The translations under genes were made by a program, and so were the position numbers. The notes under the pieces were generated by a model. It ran no database searches. It saw only the letters and a program-made list of their open reading frames with translations, and was not told where the DNA came from. 64,000 nt of DNA from Astropecten irregularis (lineage: Eukaryota; Echinodermata; Asteroidea; Paxillosida; Astropectinidae), in contig OZ020246.1 of the NCBI GenBank assembly GCA_963971285.1, positions 6,991,217 to 7,055,216 on the forward strand. The letters run 5' to 3'. Shown in pieces: positions 23,753 through 34,897 of the stretch. The number at the start of each line of letters is the position of its first letter. Positions within the stretch are counted from its first letter, which is position 1.

Positions 23753-25364
23753 AAAAGTCTTGTCCTCTGGACCCATTACCCACCAAGTTGTTGTTACAAT
23801 GCCTTGATGTATTGACACCTATTATCACCTCTTTAATAAACCTATCCATGTCAACGGGGCAGTTCCCTGCACTGTGGAAGGTTGCTTTAGTAAAACCATT
23901 ACTGAAAAAACCTGGTCTTGAATCAGAATTCACTAATCTTAGACCCGTCAGCAATCTGAGATATATTTCTAAGTTAGTAGAAGGCGCTGCTACCCAACAA
24001 ATCATAGAGCACCTTGAATCAAACTCATTGTTACCATTCAATCAATCTGCATACCGAAAATTTCATAGTACGGAAACAACATTGCTCAGAATCAAAAATG
24101 ATCTTCTTATGTCAATGGACAATCAGAAGATTACCCTGCTCCTTTTACTTGATATGAGCAGTGCTTTCGATACGATAGATCATTTGAATTTGTTAAAAAC
24201 CTTGAAAAGCCATTTCTGGATTAGTGGCAATATTCTAGATTGGATTGAATCCTACTTGTCTGACAGAAAGCAGATAATTGAAATCGATGACATTGTCTCG
24301 GAGGAATTCAGGGTGCCCTTCGGTGTTCCTCAAGGGTCACGTCTCGGCCCTTTGTTGTTTACATTATACACGAGTCGTCTCCTGACAAATATCCAAAATA
24401 AGTTTCCGGGTATCAACTGTCACTGCTATGCAGACGACACACAATTGTATCTTTCGTTCTGTCCTGGTTCACCAAATGAAAATGATTGTATTTCACTTCT
24501 GGAAACATGTATTAGTTATATTAGGACCTGGATGTTACAAAACAAACTGAAGTTAAATGATAGGAAAACTGAACTCTTGGCCATTGGTACTCCACGTCAG
24601 GTTTCAAAATTCAGGGCACGGGATATTTCAGTAGGCGACTGTGTTATAACTCCATCTGATACTGTTAGGAACCTAGGTGTTTTATTTGATACCAACCTAA
24701 ATATGGAAGCCCATATAACTAGTACTTGCAAATCAGCCTATTTCATGATATATAACTTGAGACGTATTCGTAAATACTTTGATAAAGATACAATGAAAAC
24801 AGTCATTCATGCGTGTGTCACTAGCAAATTAGACTACTGTAACAGCCTACTGTATGGGCTGCCAGATGCACAAATTTCCAAGCTTCAAAGGGTCCAAAAT
24901 ACATGTGCACGACTTATCTATAATCTCCCCAAGTTCTCTTCAGTCACCCCTCTCCTTAAGGAACTACATTGGTTACCCGTTCGACAAAGAATCACTTTCA
25001 AAATACTAATGATAATTTACAAAGCACTGAATGGTCAAGCCCCAAATTACATAATTGAACTACTGAATCTAAAATCTGAATCACATGGTCATAACTTACG
25101 TAGCAGACATGACAAATTTACACTACAAATTCCCTCATATAGAACAAAAGTTACTCTTGGAGATAGGTCATTTTTGTGTGCAGCCCCCAGGTTATGGAAT
25201 GTATTACCACTTGATATAAGGAAAGCCCCTTCTCTCGCAAGTTTCAAATCTAAACTGAAATCTCATTTGTTCAATAGCATTAACTAGCTTCTATGAGCTC
25301 TTAAAGCGCAATAGAATATATTTAAATAATTGTTGCGCTTTATAAATCTTTATTATTATTATTA
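23753..25364 (+). mobile_element. L2-group LINE in 5S spacer, copy 2
   Basis: Same truncation point, same TTAAA flanks and same position relative to the next 5S gene (25394) as copy 1. It differs only by one base in the 3' UTR and one fewer TTA in the tail. It therefore arose by duplication of the LINE-bearing 5S unit, not by a second insertion. Confidence 0.92.
23755..25287 (+). CDS. L2-group reverse transcriptase, duplicate
   Basis: Predicted protein identical to that at 20728-22260, from KSCPLDPLPTK to FNSIN and TAG at 25285-25287. Identity of the whole frame fits very recent unequal exchange or conversion within the array. Confidence 0.9.
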   Translation, partial: KSCPLDPLPTKLLLQCLDVLTPIITSLINLSMSTGQFPALWKVALVKPLLKKPGLESEFTNLRPVSNLRYISKLVEGAATQQIIEHLESNSLLPFNQSAYRKFHSTETTLLRIKNDLLMSMDNQKITLLLLLDMSSAFDTIDHLNLLKTLKSHFWISGNILDWIESYLSDRKQIIEIDDIVSEEFRVPFGVPQGSRLGPLLFTLYTSRLLTNIQNKFPGINCHCYADDTQLYLSFCPGSPNENDCISLLETCISYIRTWMLQNKLKLNDRKTELLAIGTPRQVSKFRARDISVGDCVITPSDTVRNLGVLFDTNLNMEAHITSTCKSAYFMIYNLRRIRKYFDKDTMKTVIHACVTSKLDYCNSLLYGLPDAQISKLQRVQNTCARLIYNLPKFSSVTPLLKELHWLPVRQRITFKILMIIYKALNGQAPNYIIELLNLKSESHGHNLRSRHDKFTLQIPSYRTKVTLGDRSFLCAAPRLWNVLPLDIRKAPSLASFKSKLKSHLFNSIN

Positions 25365-25393
25365 TTAAATCTTGTCGTTCCACACGTTCTTTC

Positions 25394-25513
25394 GCCTACG
25401 ACCATACTACGTTGAATACACCGGTTCTCGTCCGATCACCGAAGTTAAGCAACGTCGGGCTTGGTTAGTACTTGAATGGGAGACCGTCTGGGAATACCAG
25501 GTGTCGTAGGCTT
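25394..25513 (+). rRNA. 5S rRNA gene 6
   Basis: LINE copy 2 before, L after; counterpart of gene 3. Confidence 0.97.
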
Positions 25514-25916
25514 TTTGCTACTTTTCACGGCACACATGCAGCTTTCAGCACAACTTTTGCACTGGGTCCGTTGAGTCAAAATCAAGGCGCCGAGCTGATT
25601 ATCATAATCTGTGTACCCTCAATTTTTTTTTTGAATGTGCAATTTGGGGCTCATGCAACTAACGCATTGTCTGATTATGACGGGCTACCACAACCCGGGG
25701 TTTCAGTGATTCGGCCCGTTGCGCAGACTTGAGAAATTCTGCTTCACAATCTGGCCCTATATTGTTTTGAACGTGGATTGTCGATTCATCTAGTAATGCG
25801 TCTGTTGCGTGTGGACTTCGCGAGCGCCTTACTTTGAATATAGCGCCCTCTTTTTGTAGTGAGATGAAACACGTGTAATCGTTATGCTTAAATGTTGTCG
25901 TTCCACACGTTCTTTC
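25514..25916. repeat. L spacer (example, 403 bp)
   Basis: The core after the shared CTGTGTACCCT is CAATTTTTTT followed by about 260 bp not found in short spacers. That part includes a nested inverted repeat, ACGGGC ... AACCCGGGGTT ... GCCCGT. No tRNA, snRNA, spliced-leader or protein gene was recognised in it. Confidence 0.9.
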
Positions 25917-26036
25917 GCCTACGACCATACTACGTTGAATACACCGGTTCTCGTCCGATCACCGAAGTTAAGCAACGTCGGGCTTGGTTAGTACTTGAAT
26001 GGGAGACCGTCTGGGAATACCAGGTGTCGTAGGCTT
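25917..26036 (+). rRNA. 5S rRNA gene 7
   Basis: L before, S2 after. Confidence 0.97.
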
Positions 26037-26245
26037 TTTGCTACTTTTCACGACACACATGCAGCTATCAGCACAACTTTTGCACTGGGTCCGTTGAGTC
26101 AAAATCAAGGCGCCGAGCTGATTATCATAATCTGTGTACCCTGGTTTTTTTCTTTTCTTTTCTTTTTTTGAATAATGTGCATTTTCTTCTTGTGGTGAGA
26201 TGACAAAAAAATTTGATCGGCATGAAATACCCGTAATCGTTATGC

Positions 26246-26251
26246 TTAAAT
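26246..26251 (+). promoter_or_regulatory. TATA-like TTAAAT at -29 of a 5S gene (example)
   Basis: TTAAAT at -29 to -24 of the gene at 26275. The motif is kept at the same distance before nearly every gene in the array, whichever spacer precedes it (one gene, 52720, reads TTGAAT). A-T-rich elements near -30 assist RNA polymerase III initiation on 5S genes of several invertebrates. Confidence 0.6.
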
Positions 26252-26323
26252 GTTGTCGTTCCACACGTTCTTTCGCCTACGACCATACTACGTTGAATAC
26301 ACCGGTTCTCGTCCGATCACCGA

Positions 26324-26338
26324 AGTTAAGCAACGTCG
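26324..26338 (+). promoter_or_regulatory. Internal A box of a 5S gene (example)
   Basis: 5S nucleotides 50-64, AGTTAAGCAACGTCG, within the gene at 26275. With the C box it forms the TFIIIA/TFIIIC-binding internal control region. Confidence 0.8.
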
Positions 26339-26353
26339 GGCTTGGTTAGTACT

Positions 26354-26371
26354 TGAATGGGAGACCGTCTG
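26354..26371 (+). promoter_or_regulatory. Internal C box of a 5S gene (example)
   Basis: 5S nucleotides 80-97, TGAATGGGAGACCGTCTG. It differs from the usual animal TGGATGGGAGACCGCCTG at two positions, and that form is uniform across the array. Confidence 0.8.
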
Positions 26372-26392
26372 GGAATACCAGGTGTCGTAGGC

Positions 26393-26397
26393 TTTTT
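26393..26397 (+). terminator. T5 RNA polymerase III terminator (example)
   Basis: TTTTT starting at 5S nucleotide 119 of the gene at 26275; every complete gene has it. Confidence 0.85.
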
Positions 26398-26797
26398 GCT
26401 ACTTTTCACGGCACACAAGCAGCTTTCAGCACAACTTTTGCACTGGGTCCGTTGAGTCAAAATCAAGGCGCCGAGCTGATTATCATAATATGTGTACCCT
26501 CAATTTTTTTTTGGAATGTGCAATTTGGGGCTCATGCAACTAACGCATTGTCAGATTATGACGGGCTACCACAACCCGGGGTTTCAGTGATTTGGCCCGT
26601 TGCGCAGACTTGAGAAATTCTGCTTCACAATCTGGCCCTACATTGTTTTGAACGTGGATTGTCCATTCATGTAGTAATGCGTCGGTTGCGTGTGGACTTC
26701 GCGCGCGCCTTATTTTGAATCTAGCGCCCTCTTTTTGTAGTGAGATGAAACACGTGTAATCGTTATGCTTAAATGCTGTCGTTCCACCCGTTCTTTC

Positions 26798-26917
26798 GCC
26801 TACGACCATACTACGTTGAATACACCGGTTCTCGTCCGATCACCGAAGTTAAGCAACGTCGGGCTTGGTTAGTACTTGAATGGGAGACCGTCTGGGAATA
26901 CCAGGTGTCGTAGGCTT
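26798..26917 (+). rRNA. 5S rRNA gene 9
   Basis: L before, S1/S2 hybrid (361 bp unit) after. Confidence 0.97.
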
Positions 26918-27158
26918 TTTGCTACTTTTCACGGCACACATGCAGCTATCAGCACAACTTTTGCACTGGGTCCGTTGAGTCAAAATCAAGGCGCCGAGCT
27001 GATTATCATAATCTGTGTACCCTGGGGTTGTTTTTCTTTTCTTTTCTTTTTTTGAATAATTTGCATTTTCTTCTTGTGGTGAGATGACAAAAAAATTTGA
27101 TCGGCATGAAATACCCGTAATCGTTATGCTTAAATGTTGTCGTTCCACACGTTCTTTC

Positions 27159-27278
27159 GCCTACGACCATACTACGTTGAATACACCGGTTCTCGTCCGA
27201 TCACCGAAGTTAAGCAACGTCGGGCTTGGTTAGTACTTGAATGGGAGACCGTCTGGGAATACCAGGTGTCGTAGGCTT
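27159..27278 (+). rRNA. 5S rRNA gene 10
   Basis: Hybrid before, L after. Confidence 0.97.
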
Positions 27279-27681
27279 TTTGCTACTTTTCACGGCACAC
27301 AAGCAGCTTTCAGCACAACTTTTGCACTGGGTCCGTTGAGTCAAAATCAAGGCGCCGAGCTGATTATCATAATATGTGTACCCTCAATTTTTTTTTGGAA
27401 TGTGCAATTTGGGGCTCATGCAACTAACGCATTGTCAGATTATGACGGGCTACCACAACCCGGGGTTTCAGTGATTTGGCCCGTTGCGCAGACTTGAGAA
27501 ATTCTGCTTCACAATCTGGCCCTACATTGTTTTGAACGTGGATTGTCCATTCATGTAGTAATGCGTCGGTTGCGTGTGGACTTCGCGCGCGCCTTATTTT
27601 GAATCTAGCGCCCTCTTTTTGTAGTGAGATGAAACACGTGTAATCGTTATGCTTAAATGCTGTCGTTCCACCCGTTCTTTC

Positions 27682-27801
27682 GCCTACGACCATACTACGT
27701 TGAATACACCGGTTCTCGTCCGATCACCGAAGTTAAGCAACGTCGGGCTTGGTTAGTACTTGAATGGGAGACCGTCTGGGAATACCAGGTGTCGTAGGCT
27801 T
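27682..27801 (+). rRNA. 5S rRNA gene 11
   Basis: L before, S1 after. Confidence 0.97.
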
Positions 27802-28043
27802 TTTGCTACTTTTCACGGCACACATGCAGCTATCAGCACAACTTTTGCACTGGGTCCGTTGAGTCAAAATCAAGGCGCCGAGCTGATTATCATAATCTGT
27901 GTACCCTGGGGTTGTTTTTCTTTTCTTTTCTTTTTTTGAATAATGTGCATTTTCTTCTTGTGGTGAGATGACAAAAAAATTATGTTCGGCATGAAATACC
28001 CGTAATCGTTATGCTTAAATGTTGTCGTTCCACACGTTCTTTC
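27802..28043. repeat. S1 spacer (example, 242 bp)
   Basis: The core is GGGGTTG then a TTTTC-repeat pyrimidine tract, ending with an ATTATGTTCGGCATG segment. It always precedes genes with the -16 to -11 sequence CCACAC except where conversion has altered it. Confidence 0.9.
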
Positions 28044-28163
28044 GCCTACGACCATACTACGTTGAATACACCGGTTCTCGTCCGATCACCGAAGTTAAGC
28101 AACGTCGGGCTTGGTTAGTACTTGAATGGGAGACCGTCTGGGAATACCAGGTGTCGTAGGCTT
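28044..28163 (+). rRNA. 5S rRNA gene 12
   Basis: S1 before, S2 after. Confidence 0.97.
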
Positions 28164-28401
28164 TTTGCTACTTTTCACGGCACACATGCAGCTATCAGCA
28201 CAACGTTTGCACTGGGTCCGTTGAGTCAAAATCAAGGCGCCGAGCTGATTATCATAATCTGTGTACCCTGGTTTTTTTCTTTTCTTTTCTTTTTTTGAAT
28301 AATGTGCATTTTCTTCTTGTGGTGAGATGACAAAAAAATTTGATCGGCATGAAATACCCGTAATCGTTATGCTTAAATGTTGTCGTTCCACACGTTCTTT
28401 C
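28164..28401. repeat. S2 spacer (example, 238 bp)
   Basis: Like S1 but with GGTTTTTTT at the core start and ATTTGATCGG near its end, 4 bp shorter. In the trimer repeat it closes the period before the next L unit. Confidence 0.9.
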
Positions 28402-28521
28402 GCCTACGACCATACTACGTTGAATACACCGGTTCTCGTCCGATCACCGAAGTTAAGCAACGTCGGGCTTGGTTAGTACTTGAATGGGAGACCGTCTGGG
28501 AATACCAGGTGTCGTAGGCTT
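28402..28521 (+). rRNA. 5S rRNA gene 13
   Basis: S2 before, L after; first of the only L-L pair with no LINE. Confidence 0.97.
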
Positions 28522-28924
28522 TTTGCTACTTTTCACGGCACACATGCAGCTTTCAGCACAACTTTTGCAGTGGGTCCGTTGAGTCAAAATCAAGGCGCCG
28601 AGCTGATTATCATAATCTGTGTACCCTCAATTTTTTTTTGGAATGTGCAATTTGGGGCTCATGCAACTAACGCATTGTCTGATTATGACGGGCTACCACA
28701 ACCCGGGGTTTCAGTGATTTGGCCCGTTGCGCAGACTTGAGAAATTCTGCTTCACAATCTGGCCCTACATTGTTTTGAACGTGGATTGTCCATTCATGTA
28801 GTAATGCGTCGGTTGCGTGTGGACTTCGCGCGCGCCTTATTTTGAATCTAGCGCCCTCTTTTTGTAGTGAGATGAAACACGTGTAATCGTTATGCTTAAA
28901 TGCTGTCGTTCCACCCGTTCTTTC

Positions 28925-29044
28925 GCCTACGACCATACTACGTTGAATACACCGGTTCTCGTCCGATCACCGAAGTTAAGCAACGTCGGGCTTGGTTAGT
29001 ACTTGAATGGGAGACCGTCTGGGAATACCAGGTGTCGTAGGCTT
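28925..29044 (+). rRNA. 5S rRNA gene 14
   Basis: L before and L after. Confidence 0.97.
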
Positions 29045-29447
29045 TTTGCTACTTTTCACGGCACACATGCAGCTATCAGCACAACTTTTGCACTGGGTCC
29101 GTTGAGTCAAAATCAAGGCGCCGAGCTGATTATCATAATATGTGTACCCTCAATTTTTTTTTGGAATGTGCAATTTGGGGCTCATGCAACTAACGCATTG
29201 TCAGATTATGACGGGCTACCACAACCCGGGGTTTCAGTGATTTGGCCCGTTGCGCAGACTTGAGAAATTCTGCTTCACAATCTGGCCCTACATTGTTTTG
29301 AACGTGGATTGTCCATTCATGTAGTAATGCGTCGGTTGCGTGTGGACTTCGCGCGCGCCTTATTTTGAATCTAGCGCCCTCTTTTTGTAGTGAGATGAAA
29401 CACGTGTAATCGTTATGCTTAAATGCTGTCGTTCCACCCGTTCTTTC

Positions 29448-29567
29448 GCCTACGACCATACTACGTTGAATACACCGGTTCTCGTCCGATCACCGAAGTT
29501 AAGCAACGTCGGGCTTGGTTAGTACTTGAATGGGAGACCGTCTGGGAATACCAGGTGTCGTAGGCTT
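29448..29567 (+). rRNA. 5S rRNA gene 15
   Basis: L before, S1 after. Confidence 0.97.
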
Positions 29568-29809
29568 TTTGCTACTTTTCACGGCACACATGCAGCTATC
29601 AGCACAACTTTTGCACTGGGTCCGTTGAGTCAAAATCAAGGCGCCGAGCTGATTATCATAATCTGTGTACCCTGGGGTTGTTTTTCTTTTCTTTTCTTTT
29701 TTTGAATAATGTGCATTTTCTTCTTGTGGTGAGATGACAAAAAAATTATGTTCGGCATGAAATACCCGTAATCGTTATGCTTAAATGTTGTCGTTCCACA
29801 CGTTCTTTC

Positions 29810-29929
29810 GCCTACGACCATACTACGTTGAATACACCGGTTCTCGTCCGATCACCGAAGTTAAGCAACGTCGGGCTTGGTTAGTACTTGAATGGGAGAC
29901 CGTCTGGGAATACCAGGTGTCGTAGGCTT
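29810..29929 (+). rRNA. 5S rRNA gene 16
   Basis: S1 before, S2 after. Confidence 0.97.
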
Positions 29930-30167
29930 TTTGCTACTTTTCACGGCACACATGCAGCTATCAGCACAACGTTTGCACTGGGTCCGTTGAGTCAAAATCA
30001 AGGCGCCGAGCTGATTATCATAATCTGTGTACCCTGGTTTTTTTCTTTTCTTTTCTTTTTTTGAATAATGTGCATTTTCTTCTTGTGGTGAGATGACAAA
30101 AAAATTTGATCGGCATGAAATACCCGTAATCGTTATGCTTAAATGTTGTCGTTCCACACGTTCTTTC

Positions 30168-30287
30168 GCCTACGACCATACTACGTTGAATACACCGGTT
30201 CTCGTCCGATCACCGAAGTTAAGCAACGTCGGGCTTGGTTAGTACTTGAATGGGAGACCGTCTGGGAATACCAGGTGTCGTAGGCTT
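30168..30287 (+). rRNA. 5S rRNA gene 17
   Basis: S2 before, L after. Confidence 0.97.
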
Positions 30288-30690
30288 TTTGCTACTTTTC
30301 ACGGCACACATGCAGCTTTCAGCACAACTTTTGCAGTGGGTCCGTTGAGTCAAAATCAAGGCGCCGAGCTGATTATCATAATCTGTGTACCCTCAATTTT
30401 TTTTTGGAATGTGCAATTTGGGGCTCATGCAACTAACGCATTGTCTGATTATGACGGGCTACCACAACCCGGGGTTTCAGTGATTTGGCCCGTTGCGCAG
30501 ACTTGAGAAATTCTGCTTCACAATCTGGCCCTACATTGTTTTGAACGTGGATTGTCCATTCATGTAGTAATGCGTCGGTTGCGTGTGGACTTCGCGCGCG
30601 CCTTATTTTGAATCTAGCGCCCTCTTTTTGTAGTGAGATGAAACACGTGTAATCGTTATGCTTAAATGCTGTCGTTCCACCCGTTCTTTC

Positions 30691-30810
30691 GCCTACGACC
30701 ATACTACGTTGAATACACCGGTTCTCGTCCGATCACCGAAGTTAAGCAACGTCGGGCTTGGTTAGTACTTGAATGGGAGACCGTCTGGGAATACCAGGTG
30801 TCGTAGGCTT
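30691..30810 (+). rRNA. 5S rRNA gene 18
   Basis: L before, S1 after. Confidence 0.97.
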
Positions 30811-31052
30811 TTTGCTACTTTTCACGGCACACATGCAGCTATCAGCACAACTTTTGCACTGGGTCCGTTGAGTCAAAATCAAGGCGCCGAGCTGATTATC
30901 ATAATCTGTGTACCCTGGGGTTGTTTTTCTTTTCTTTTCTTTTTTTGAATAATGTGCATTTTCTTCTTGTGGTGAGATGACAAAAAAATTATGTTCGGCA
31001 TGAAATACCCGTAATCGTTATGCTTAAATGTTGTCGTTCCACACGTTCTTTC

Positions 31053-31172
31053 GCCTACGACCATACTACGTTGAATACACCGGTTCTCGTCCGATCACCG
31101 AAGTTAAGCAACGTCGGGCTTGGTTAGTACTTGAATGGGAGACCGTCTGGGAATACCAGGTGTCGTAGGCTT
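31053..31172 (+). rRNA. 5S rRNA gene 19
   Basis: S1 before, S2 after. Confidence 0.97.
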
Positions 31173-31410
31173 TTTGCTACTTTTCACGGCACACAAGCAG
31201 CTATCAGCACAACTTTTGCACTGGGTCCGTTGAGTCAAAATCAAGGCGCCGAGCTGATTATCATAATCTGTGTACCCTGGTTTTTTTCTTTTCTTTTCTT
31301 TTTTTGAATAATTTGCATTTTCTTCTTGTGGTGAGATGACAAAAAAATTTGATCGGCATGAAATACCCGTAATCGTTATGCTTAAATGTTGTCGTTCCAC
31401 CCGTTCTTTC

Positions 31411-31530
31411 GCCTACGACCATACTACGTTGAATACACCGGTTCTCGTCCGATCACCGAAGTTAAGCAACGTCGGGCTTGGTTAGTACTTGAATGGGAGA
31501 CCGTCTGGGAATACCAGGTGTCGTAGGCTT
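31411..31530 (+). rRNA. 5S rRNA gene 20
   Basis: S2 before, but with the L-type CCACCC upstream; S2 after (the only S2-S2 pair). Confidence 0.97.
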
Positions 31531-31768
31531 TTTGCTACTTTTCACGACACACATGCAGCTATCAGCACAACTTTTGCACTGGGTCCGTTGAGTCAAAATC
31601 AAGGCGCCGAGCTGATTATCATAATCTGTGTACCCTGGTTTTTTTCTTTTCTTTTCTTTTTTTGAATAATTTGCATTTTCTTCTTGTGGTGAGATGACAA
31701 AAAAATTTGATCGGCATGAAATACCCGTAATCGTTATGCTTAAATGTTGTCGTTCCACACGTTCTTTC

Positions 31769-31888
31769 GCCTACGACCATACTACGTTGAATACACCGGT
31801 TCTCGTCCGATCACCGAAGTTAAGCAACGTCGGGCTTGGTTAGTACTTGAATGGGAGACCGTCTGGGAATACCAGGTGTCGTAGGCTT
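31769..31888 (+). rRNA. 5S rRNA gene 21
   Basis: S2 before, L after. Confidence 0.97.
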
Positions 31889-32291
31889 TTTGCTACTTTT
31901 CACGGCACACAAGCAGCTTTCAGCACAACTTTTGCACTGGGTCCGTTGAGTCAAAATCAAGGCGCCGAGCTGATTATCATAATATGTGTACCCTCAATTT
32001 TTTTTTGGAATGTGCAATTTGGGGCTCATGCAACTAACGCATTGTCAGATTATGACGGGCTACCACAACCCGGGGTTTCAGTGATTTGGCCCGTTGCGCA
32101 GACTTGAGAAATTCTGCTTCACAATCTGGCCCTACATTGTTTTGAACGTGGATTGTCCATTCATGTAGTAATGCGTCGGTTGCGTGTGGACTTCGCGCGC
32201 GCCTTATTTTGAATCTAGCGCCCTCTTTTTGTAGTGAGATGAAACACGTGTAATCGTTATGCTTAAATGCTGTCGTTCCACCCGTTCTTTC

Positions 32292-32411
32292 GCCTACGAC
32301 CATACTACGTTGAATACACCGGTTCTCGTCCGATCACCGAAGTTAAGCAACGTCGGGCTTGGTTAGTACTTGAATGGGAGACCGTCTGGGAATACCAGGT
32401 GTCGTAGGCTT
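32292..32411 (+). rRNA. 5S rRNA gene 22
   Basis: L before, S1 after. Confidence 0.97.
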
Positions 32412-32653
32412 TTTGCTACTTTTCACGGCACACATGCAGCTATCAGCACAACTTTTGCACTGGGTCCGTTGAGTCAAAATCAAGGCGCCGAGCTGATTAT
32501 CATAATCTGTGTACCCTGGGGTTGTTTTTCTTTTCTTTTCTTTTTTTGAATAATGTGCATTTTCTTCTTGTGGTGAGATGACAAAAAAATTATGTTCGGC
32601 ATGAAATACCCGTAATCGTTATGCTTAAATGTTGTCGTTCCACACGTTCTTTC

Positions 32654-32773
32654 GCCTACGACCATACTACGTTGAATACACCGGTTCTCGTCCGATCACC
32701 GAAGTTAAGCAACGTCGGGCTTGGTTAGTACTTGAATGGGAGACCGTCTGGGAATACCAGGTGTCGTAGGCTT
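32654..32773 (+). rRNA. 5S rRNA gene 23
   Basis: S1 before, S2 after. Confidence 0.97.
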
Positions 32774-33011
32774 TTTGCTACTTTTCACGGCACACATGCA
32801 GCTATCAGCACAACGTTTGCACTGGGTCCGTTGAGTCAAAATCAAGGCGCCGAGCTGATTATCATAATCTGTGTACCCTGGTTTTTTTCTTTTCTTTTCT
32901 TTTTTTGAATAATGTGCATTTTCTTCTTGTGGTGAGATGACAAAAAAATTTGATCGGCATGAAATACCCGTAATCGTTATGCTTAAATGTTGTCGTTCCA
33001 CACGTTCTTTC

Positions 33012-33131
33012 GCCTACGACCATACTACGTTGAATACACCGGTTCTCGTCCGATCACCGAAGTTAAGCAACGTCGGGCTTGGTTAGTACTTGAATGGGAG
33101 ACCGTCTGGGAATACCAGGTGTCGTAGGCTT
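33012..33131 (+). rRNA. 5S rRNA gene 24
   Basis: S2 before, L after. Confidence 0.97.
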
Positions 33132-33534
33132 TTTGCTACTTTTCACGGCACACATGCAGCTTTCAGCACAACTTTTGCAGTGGGTCCGTTGAGTCAAAAT
33201 CAAGGCGCCGAGCTGATTATCATAATCTGTGTACCCTCAATTTTTTTTTGGAATGTGCAATTTGGGGCTCATGCAACTAACGCATTGTCTGATTATGACG
33301 GGCTTCCACAACCCGGGGTTTCAGTGATTTGGCCCGTTGCGCAGACTTGAGAAATTCTGCTTCACAATCTGGCCCTACATTGTTTTGAACGTGGATTGTC
33401 CATTCATGTAGTAATGCGTCGGTTGCGTGTGGACTTCGCGCGCGCCTTATTTTGAATCTAGCGCCCTCTTTTTGTAGTGAGATGAAACACGTGTAATCGT
33501 TATGCTTAAATGCTGTCGTTCCACCCGTTCTTTC

Positions 33535-33654
33535 GCCTACGACCATACTACGTTGAATACACCGGTTCTCGTCCGATCACCGAAGTTAAGCAACGTCGGG
33601 CTTGGTTAGTACTTGAATGGGAGACCGTCTGGGAATACCAGGTGTCGTAGGCTT
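33535..33654 (+). rRNA. 5S rRNA gene 25
   Basis: L before, S1 after. Confidence 0.97.
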
Positions 33655-33896
33655 TTTGCTACTTTTCACGGCACACATGCAGCTATCAGCACAACTTTTG
33701 CACTGGGTCCGTTGAGTCAAAATCAAGGCGCCGAGCTGATTATCATAATCTGTGTACCCTGGGGTTGTTTTTCTTTTCTTTTCTTTTTTTGAATAATGTG
33801 CATTTTCTTCTTGTGGTGAGATGACAAAAAAATTATGTTCGGCATGAAATACCCGTAATCGTTATGCTTAAATGTTGTCGTTCCACACGTTCTTTC

Positions 33897-34016
33897 GCCT
33901 ACGACCATACTACGTTGAATACACCGGTTCTCGTCCGATCACCGAAGTTAAGCAACGTCGGGCTTGGTTAGTACTTGAATGGGAGACCGTCTGGGAATAC
34001 CAGGTGTCGTAGGCTT
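33897..34016 (+). rRNA. 5S rRNA gene 26
   Basis: S1 before, S2 after. Confidence 0.97.
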
Positions 34017-34254
34017 TTTGCTACTTTTCACGGCACACATGCAGCTATCAGCACAACTTTTGCACTGGGTCCGTTGAGTCAAAATCAAGGCGCCGAGCTG
34101 ATTATCATAATCTGTGTACCCTGGTTTTTTTCTTTTCTTTTCTTTTTTTGAATAATGTGCATTTTCTTCTTGTGGTGAGATGACAAAAAAATTTGATCGG
34201 CATGAAATACCCGTAATCGTTATGCTTAAATGTTGTCGTTCCACACGTTCTTTC

Positions 34255-34374
34255 GCCTACGACCATACTACGTTGAATACACCGGTTCTCGTCCGATCAC
34301 CGAAGTTAAGCAACGTCGGGCTTGGTTAGTACTTGAATGGGAGACCGTCTGGGAATACCAGGTGTCGTAGGCTT
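34255..34374 (+). rRNA. 5S rRNA gene 27
   Basis: S2 before, L after. Confidence 0.97.
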
Positions 34375-34777
34375 TTTGCTACTTTTCACGGCACACATGC
34401 AGCTTTCAGCACAACTTTTGCAGTGGGTCCGTTGAGTCAAAATCAAGGCGCCGAGCTGATTATCATAATCTGTGTACCCTCAATTTTTTTTTGGAACGTG
34501 CAATTTGGGGCTCATGCAACTAACGCATTGTCTGATTATGACGGGCTACCACAACCCGGGGTTTCAGTGATTTGGCCCGTTGCGCAGACTTGAGAAATTC
34601 TGCTTCACAATCTGGCCCTACATTGTTTTGAACGTGGATTGTCCATTCATGTAGTAATGCGTCGGTTGCGTGTGGACTTCGCGCGCGCCTTATTTTGAAT
34701 CTAGCGCCCTCTTTTTGTAGTGAGATGAAACACGTGTAATCGTTATGCTTAAATGCTGTCGTTCCACCCGTTCTTTC

Positions 34778-34897
34778 GCCTACGACCATACTACGTTGAA
34801 TACACCGGTTCTCGTCCGATCACCGAAGTTAAGCAACGTCGGGCTTGGTTAGTACTTGAATGGGAGACCGTCTGGGAATACCAGGTGTCGTAGGCTT
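34778..34897 (+). rRNA. 5S rRNA gene 28
   Basis: L before, S1 after. Confidence 0.97.

Larger units (their letters stand above)
26275..26394 (+). rRNA. 5S rRNA gene 8
   Basis: S2 before, first internal-type L after. Reference for the promoter and terminator examples. Confidence 0.97.

Noticed and set aside
23753-25364. Second independent LINE insertion
   Set aside because: Same truncation point, flanks and neighbouring units as 20726-22340; duplication explains it better.
25614-25916. tRNA, U snRNA or spliced-leader gene linked to 5S in the L spacer
   Set aside because: No cloverleaf with A and B boxes, no U1/U2/U6 signature and no donor-plus-Sm-site arrangement was found; the AATTTTTT stretch alone is not enough.
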